Source: Schaalia sp. ORNL0103
Lineage (GTDB): Bacteria; Actinomycetota; Actinomycetes; Actinomycetales; Actinomycetaceae
Length of the DNA: 64,000 nt
Direction: 5' to 3'
Assembly: GCF_019429565.1 (NCBI RefSeq)
Contig: NZ_JAHXSA010000001.1
Location: 124,001 to 188,000, forward strand
Positions 59,771 through 64,000 of the stretch are shown here, piece after piece (the stretch's first letter is position 1; each line of letters begins with the position of its first letter). The position numbers were made by a program, and so were the translations under genes. The notes under the pieces are model-generated. The model had not been told where the DNA came from. It did not search any database and saw only the letters and a program-made list of their open reading frames with translations.

Positions 59771-62700
59771 GTGCTAGAGCTCAAGGAGATCGTCAAGGCC
59801 TACCAGACCGCCAACCTCGTGCAGGTGGCGCTCAACAAGGTCTCCGTGGCGTTCCGCGACAACGAGTTTGTGGCCGTGCTGGGCCAGTCCGGCTCCGGTA
59901 AGACGACGATGCTCAACGTCATTGGCGGCCTCGACCGTTTCCAGAGCGGCGACCTCGTCATCGACGGCATTTCGACGAAGGACTACAAGGCCCGCGACTG
60001 GGACGCCTACCGCAACAACCGAATTGGCTTCGTCTTCCAGGCCTACAACCTGATCCCGCACCAGAGTGTCCTGGCGAACGTCGAGCTGGCCCTGACACTC
60101 TCGGGCGTCTCGCGCTCCGAGCGCCGCAAGCGCGCCCTTGACGCTCTTGAACGTGTCGGCCTGAAGGACCACGTCAACAAGAAGCCCTCGCAGATGTCGG
60201 GCGGACAGATGCAGCGCGTCGCCATCGCGCGCGCCCTCATCAACGACCCCGAGATCCTGCTGGCCGACGAGCCCACCGGCGCCCTCGACTCCAAGACGAG
60301 CGTGCAGGTCATGGACCTGCTGCGAGACGTGGCCCGCGACCGCCTCGTCATCATGGTCACGCACAACCCCGAGCTGGCCCACCAGTACGCGACCCGCATC
60401 GTTGAGCTGGCCGACGGTTGCATTGTCGCCGACTCCGATCCTTTCGTGCCCACCGCGCAAGACCGCCGCGAAGCCAAGCCCGCGCGCCGCACCTCGATGG
60501 GCTTCTTGACGGCCCTGTCCCTGTCGGCCAACAACCTGATGACGAAGAAGGGGCGTACCCTCATGACCTCCTTCGCGGGGTCCATCGGCATCATCGGCAT
60601 CGCCGCGATCCTCGCGCTGGCCAACGGCACCAATGCCTATATCGCCAAAACAGAAGAGGAGACGCTGGGCGCGTATCCGCTGACGATCCAGAAAACCGGC
60701 ATCGACATGACGGCCGCGCTGTCTGTGTCGGCCTCGGACTCGAAGGACTCCCAGCCCGCGCCCGACGGCAAGGTCGGCGTCTCCAAGCTGCGCACTTTCG
60801 CAGACACGATCCGTGACGCGAAGACGAACGACCTGGCCTCGCTCAAGACCTACCTGGACAACAACGGCGGTGGCATCGACACGATGGTTAACGCGATCGA
60901 GTACGACTACGACATCGTCCCGCAGATCTACCAGTCCGACACGTCTAAGGCGACCGTGCAGGTCAGCCCCGACCAGTCGATGAAGCAGATGGAAGCCGGT
61001 TTCGGTTCCGGGGCCTTCGGGTCGATGATGGAGACGAACGCCTTCTATCAGATGCCCGCGACCTCCTCGCTGTACACCTCCGCGTACGACGTGGTTGCCG
61101 GCTCCTGGCCGAGCGGTGCGAACCAGGTCGTCCTGGTCTTGGATGAGGACGGCAACATCCCCAACCTCTTCGAATACACCCTGGGTCTCAAGGACCACAA
61201 GGAGTTCGATGACCTGATGCGCCAGTACTACCAGGGTGCCCTGGGGGGTAAGAGCCAGTCCGGGGCACAGTCGGGTGCGCAGTCCGGGGCCACTACCACG
61301 ACCTACGACTACTCCGCGATCCTGGGCACGACCTTCCGTCGCGTCAACGCCTTCGACAAGTACACGTGGGACGACACCTACAAGGTGTGGACGGACCGCT
61401 CCTCCGACGCGGACTACATGAAGAAGCTCGTGGACGGCGGGCAGCAGCTGACGATCTCCGGCATCGTCAAGCCCAACTCCGACAAGGGCGGTGCCCTGCG
61501 CCAGGGCATCGCCTACACGCCCGCCCTGACCTACCAGATCATCGAGGAGGCGGCGGCCAGCCCGATCGTTAAGGCCCAGCGCGCCAAGCCCGACGTTGAC
61601 GTCTTCACCGGCAAGACCTTCAAGGAGCTGGCGGACAACCAGAAGAGCCAGTCTGGCGGCTTCGACATGTCCTCCCTGTTCACCGTGGATGAGTCTAAGC
61701 TCTCCGCCGCCTTCCAGATCGACCCCAACAAGATGCAGATGGACCTGTCTGGCCTGGACTTTTCCGGCATGGACCTGTCCGGCCTGGATTTCTCCAACCT
61801 CGATATGTCGGGCATGGACCTGTCGAATATTGACCTGTCGGCCCTCGCCGCGCAGTCCGGCGCCCAGTCCGGCATGGCCTTCGACCTGTCCGGCCTAGAC
61901 TTCGGAGAGCTGAGCAAGGACCTGCCGCAGCTGGCCAACGTCGACTTCCAGACGATCATCCGCTCGGCCCTGGCCGACGGCGCCGTCAAGGATGGCGCCG
62001 CTGAATACCTGAGCGCCCAAGCCTCCCAGATCGCCCAGGGGTTCCAGGACTACGCCCGCGAGCAGATCGAGGCGGGCGGCACGACGGACTTCGCGACCCT
62101 GGCCTCGGCGTACTTCTCTCAGCCCGAGGTGCTCGAGCAGCTGCGAGCTGCCGTCTCCTCGGACAAGGTTGTCGACTCCGACAAGCTCGCCGCGAACCTG
62201 ACGAAGGCCCTCGGGGACGACCCGGCCCTGGCCCAGATCGGCACCGACGTCTCCACTCAGGTCATGAACGCGATCTCCGCGCAGATCGCCGCCCAGCTGG
62301 GTCGTACTCTTACCCAGGGCGTGAGCGCCGTCATCGGCCAGGTCATGCAGGAAGCCATGACGAACGCGATGACCTCGATGATGACGCAGCTGTCGAGCGC
62401 GATCGGCGACCAGATCGGCGCGACCATGGAGCAGTTCGCCACCAACATGTCCAGCGCTTTCTCCATGGATCCGCAGGCCTTCGCCGAGGCCTTCAAGTCC
62501 AACGTGGACGAGAAGTCCCTCGCGGCCCTCATGGCGACCATGTTCTCCACGAACGTGCCGACCCTGGAGACGAACCTGAGGAACCTGGGATGGGCGGATA
62601 TCGCCTCCCCGTCGAACATTTCGATCTACCCCAAGTCCTTCGCGGACAAGGACAAGGTGAAGGCCGCCCTGGACGCCTACAACGCCGACAATAAGGCGGC

Positions 62701-63181
62701 GGGGGCGACCGACAAGGTCATCACCTACTCAGACGTCATGGGCACGCTCATGAGCTCGGTGACCAAGATCGTCGACATCATCTCCTGGCTGCTCATCGCC
62801 TTCGTCTCGATCTCGCTGGTGGTCTCCTCGATCATGATTTCGATCATCACCTACATTTCGGTGCTCGAGCGCCGTAAAGAGATCGGTATCCTGCGCTCGA
62901 TCGGTGCCTCGAAGGGCGACGTGTCCCGCGTGTTTAACGCCGAGACCGTCATCGAAGGCCTGCTGGCCGGCCTCATGGGCGTGGGCGTGACCTACGGTTT
63001 GTGTGCGGTCGCCAACGGCATCGCTCACTCCTCCTTCAACGTGGACAATATTGCCCAGCTGTCGCCCGTGACAGCGCTCGTCCTGATCGGCGTCTCCGTC
63101 GGCCTGACCGTCATCGCGGGCATCATCCCGGCCTCGCGCGCCTCGCGCCAGGACCCGGTCGAAGCCCTACGCTCCGAGTGA
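59771..63181 (+). CDS. Large MacB/FtsX-type ABC transporter (ATPase-permease fusion)
   Basis: 1136 aa, GTG start. The ATPase domain (1-225) has Walker A GQSGSGKT at 38-45, signature MSGGQMQRV and Walker B LLADEPTGALD. The first TM segment is near 265-285. A very large extracytoplasmic region (about 290-985) contains QSGA repeats (495-507), seven pentapeptide-like units of type (M/L)D(L/F)S(G/N) at 657-691 and a long helical part. Three TM segments and the FtsX signature (LERRKEIGILRSIGASKGDV) close the protein. Probably a mechanotransducing or antimicrobial-peptide-type exporter. TCAGGGG boxes upstream suggest control by the envelope-stress regulator at 18241. Confidence 0.9.
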   Translation: MLELKEIVKAYQTANLVQVALNKVSVAFRDNEFVAVLGQSGSGKTTMLNVIGGLDRFQSGDLVIDGISTKDYKARDWDAYRNNRIGFVFQAYNLIPHQSVLANVELALTLSGVSRSERRKRALDALERVGLKDHVNKKPSQMSGGQMQRVAIARALINDPEILLADEPTGALDSKTSVQVMDLLRDVARDRLVIMVTHNPELAHQYATRIVELADGCIVADSDPFVPTAQDRREAKPARRTSMGFLTALSLSANNLMTKKGRTLMTSFAGSIGIIGIAAILALANGTNAYIAKTEEETLGAYPLTIQKTGIDMTAALSVSASDSKDSQPAPDGKVGVSKLRTFADTIRDAKTNDLASLKTYLDNNGGGIDTMVNAIEYDYDIVPQIYQSDTSKATVQVSPDQSMKQMEAGFGSGAFGSMMETNAFYQMPATSSLYTSAYDVVAGSWPSGANQVVLVLDEDGNIPNLFEYTLGLKDHKEFDDLMRQYYQGALGGKSQSGAQSGAQSGATTTTYDYSAILGTTFRRVNAFDKYTWDDTYKVWTDRSSDADYMKKLVDGGQQLTISGIVKPNSDKGGALRQGIAYTPALTYQIIEEAAASPIVKAQRAKPDVDVFTGKTFKELADNQKSQSGGFDMSSLFTVDESKLSAAFQIDPNKMQMDLSGLDFSGMDLSGLDFSNLDMSGMDLSNIDLSALAAQSGAQSGMAFDLSGLDFGELSKDLPQLANVDFQTIIRSALADGAVKDGAAEYLSAQASQIAQGFQDYAREQIEAGGTTDFATLASAYFSQPEVLEQLRAAVSSDKVVDSDKLAANLTKALGDDPALAQIGTDVSTQVMNAISAQIAAQLGRTLTQGVSAVIGQVMQEAMTNAMTSMMTQLSSAIGDQIGATMEQFATNMSSAFSMDPQAFAEAFKSNVDEKSLAALMATMFSTNVPTLETNLRNLGWADIASPSNISIYPKSFADKDKVKAALDAYNADNKAAGATDKVITYSDVMGTLMSSVTKIVDIISWLLIAFVSISLVVSSIMISIITYISVLERRKEIGILRSIGASKGDVSRVFNAETVIEGLLAGLMGVGVTYGLCAVANGIAHSSFNVDNIAQLSPVTALVLIGVSVGLTVIAGIIPASRASRQDPVEALRSE

Positions 63182-63186
63182 GCCGC

Positions 63187-63218
63187 GCGGCCTCGTCCCC
63201 TGTGGGACGAGGCCGTGG
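63187..63218 (+). terminator. Terminator after ABC transporter gene
   Basis: CGGCCTCGTCCC/GGGACGAGGCCG stem (12 bp) with a short CTGT-type loop; shared terminator core. Confidence 0.75.
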
Positions 63219-63294
63219 CGCGTCCACGGGGCGCGCGCGGCTGCGCTAACCTGGACGTAACGCTTGTTTGAGTAGCCACGAGGAAAGAGGAATC

Positions 63295-63879
63295 ATGCCC
63301 ACTCCCGAGAAGCTTGCCACCGACGCGACCGTCGCCATCATGCTGGCCGACGGCTTCGAAGAGGTCGAGGCCCTGGCCGTCGCCGACGTCCTGTACCGCG
63401 CCGGCGTGCGCTCCGACCTGATCTCCGTGACCGACGCCCGCCACGTGACCAGCTCGCACGGCATCCGCGTCGTCGCCGACCTCATGCTCGAGGACGTGGA
63501 CCTGTCCACCTACACCGTCCTCTTCCTGCCCGGCGGCATGCCCGGCACCCTGGGCCTGAAGGGTACGCCCGCGATCCAGGCCGAGGTGCTGCGCCGCTCC
63601 GACGCCGCCCAGCCCATCGCAGCGATTTGCGCGGCCCCCTCGATCCTGTCCGAGCTGGGCGTCCTCGACGGTCGCCACGCGACCGCGAACCCCGCGTTCG
63701 TCAAGGCCATCGCCGAGGGCGGCGCGATCGTCCACGAGAACCCGGTCGTCGTCGATGAACAGATCATCACGAGCCGCGGCGCGGGCACCTCCCTGGAGCT
63801 CGGCCTCGAGATCGTCCGTCTCCTCCTCGGCGACGACGCCGTCGAAGAGGTCGCCCGCGGCGTCGTGCTCGCCCGCTGA
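63295..63879 (+). CDS. DJ-1/PfpI-family protein
   Basis: 194 aa from ATG 63295 (AAAGAGGA upstream; the in-frame start at 63268 has no site). DJ-1 features: ADGFEEVEALAVADVLYRAG with the conserved Glu (E22/E23), nucleophile-elbow C112 in AAICAAPSIL, and SRGAGTSLELGLEIV near the end. It belongs to the YajL/ThiJ subgroup. Proposed roles are redox sensing or glyoxalase/deglycase chemistry; the exact one is open. Confidence 0.91.
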   Translation: MPTPEKLATDATVAIMLADGFEEVEALAVADVLYRAGVRSDLISVTDARHVTSSHGIRVVADLMLEDVDLSTYTVLFLPGGMPGTLGLKGTPAIQAEVLRRSDAAQPIAAICAAPSILSELGVLDGRHATANPAFVKAIAEGGAIVHENPVVVDEQIITSRGAGTSLELGLEIVRLLLGDDAVEEVARGVVLAR

Positions 63880-63919
63880 CGCGCCCCGCTTCGCGCCCCC
63901 GAAAGGATCCTCCCTCCGC

Positions 63920-64000
63920 ATGAGCCCGCGTAAGCCTCGTCCCTGGCCCGACGCGCCCGCGCCCCTGGCGGCGCCCGTGGTGGACAACCACACCCACCTG
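63920..64000 (+). CDS. tatD: TatD-family hydrolase, N-terminal fragment (runs off window)
   Basis: 27 codons visible. After a Pro-rich leader they read VVDNHTHL, the metal-binding start of the TatD metal-dependent DNase fold. The start ATG 63920 has GAAAGGA upstream. In many Actinobacteria tatD directly follows metG; here the two are 57 kb apart. Confidence 0.7.
   Translation, partial: MSPRKPRPWPDAPAPLAAPVVDNHTHL

Noticed and set aside
1-64000. tRNA, rRNA or prophage genes
   Set aside because: No cloverleaf-type T-loop/anticodon patterns, rRNA stretches or phage structural or integrase genes were recognised; a covariance-model scan would settle small RNAs.

Overview
The window is a high-G+C actinobacterial chromosome segment. 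By eye it is roughly two-thirds G+C, with strong G/C bias at third codon positions and long spurious antisense reading frames. Gene content points to the Actinomycetaceae (Schaalia/Actinomyces type), an inference from family resemblance only. Supporting features are coproporphyrin-dependent heme genes, a PspC/sensor kinase/LuxR-type regulator cluster, sucC-sucD-(perM-like)-purH order, a PTS, and starts lying 6-8 nt behind a -10 hexamer, which suggests leaderless mRNAs. No rRNA, tRNA or CRISPR array was seen.

Layout. 1-3.6 kb: Zn/Mn ABC uptake operon (5' end outside the window). 3.6-7 kb: rsmI, pncA (opposite strand), metG. 7.1-14.3 kb: a sucrose module of GH32 hydrolase, PTS EIIBCA and LacI regulator, followed by the general PTS genes ptsH-ptsI, so uptake, phosphoryl supply, hydrolysis and control sit together. 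14.3-18.9 kb: envelope-stress type cluster with two membrane proteins facing a PspC-fused kinase and its regulator. 19-23.5 kb: DUF1846 protein and PcrA helicase. 23.5-24.8 kb: a gene-free stretch packed with at least five unrelated inverted-repeat families. 24.9-33 kb: sucCD, a PerM-like membrane protein, a ZTP riboswitch, purH, bioY and guaA.

33-41.4 kb is an accessory region. It holds a RelB/MazF-type module, an IS30-family element that splits the first of three tandem paralogous small membrane proteins, a phd antitoxin with a truncated doc, an aldo/keto reductase, a TetR-controlled membrane protein, a RelBE-type module and a Fic protein. Two of the toxin-antitoxin modules lie between near-identical direct repeats.

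41.4-64 kb: acetyltransferase, glycosyltransferase, a decayed TetR gene, a ferrochelatase-coproheme decarboxylase fusion with its own internal start site, an esterase, a 788-residue protein of unknown function with a glycine-rich hydrophobic segment, a UDG-family protein, ArfB, a methyltransferase, a PLP aldolase, a nitroreductase, an orphan Phd antitoxin, a YkvI-like carrier, overlapping protoglobin and ogt genes, a Na+/H+ antiporter, a large ABC transporter with pentapeptide-like repeats, a DJ-1 protein and the start of tatD.

Links across the window. An 11-bp-spaced TCAGGGG box occurs between the PspC gene and the kinase gene, and again in front of the large ABC transporter, suggesting one regulon. 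Most terminators share the core GGCCTCGTC/GACGAGGCC, which is also frequent inside genes.
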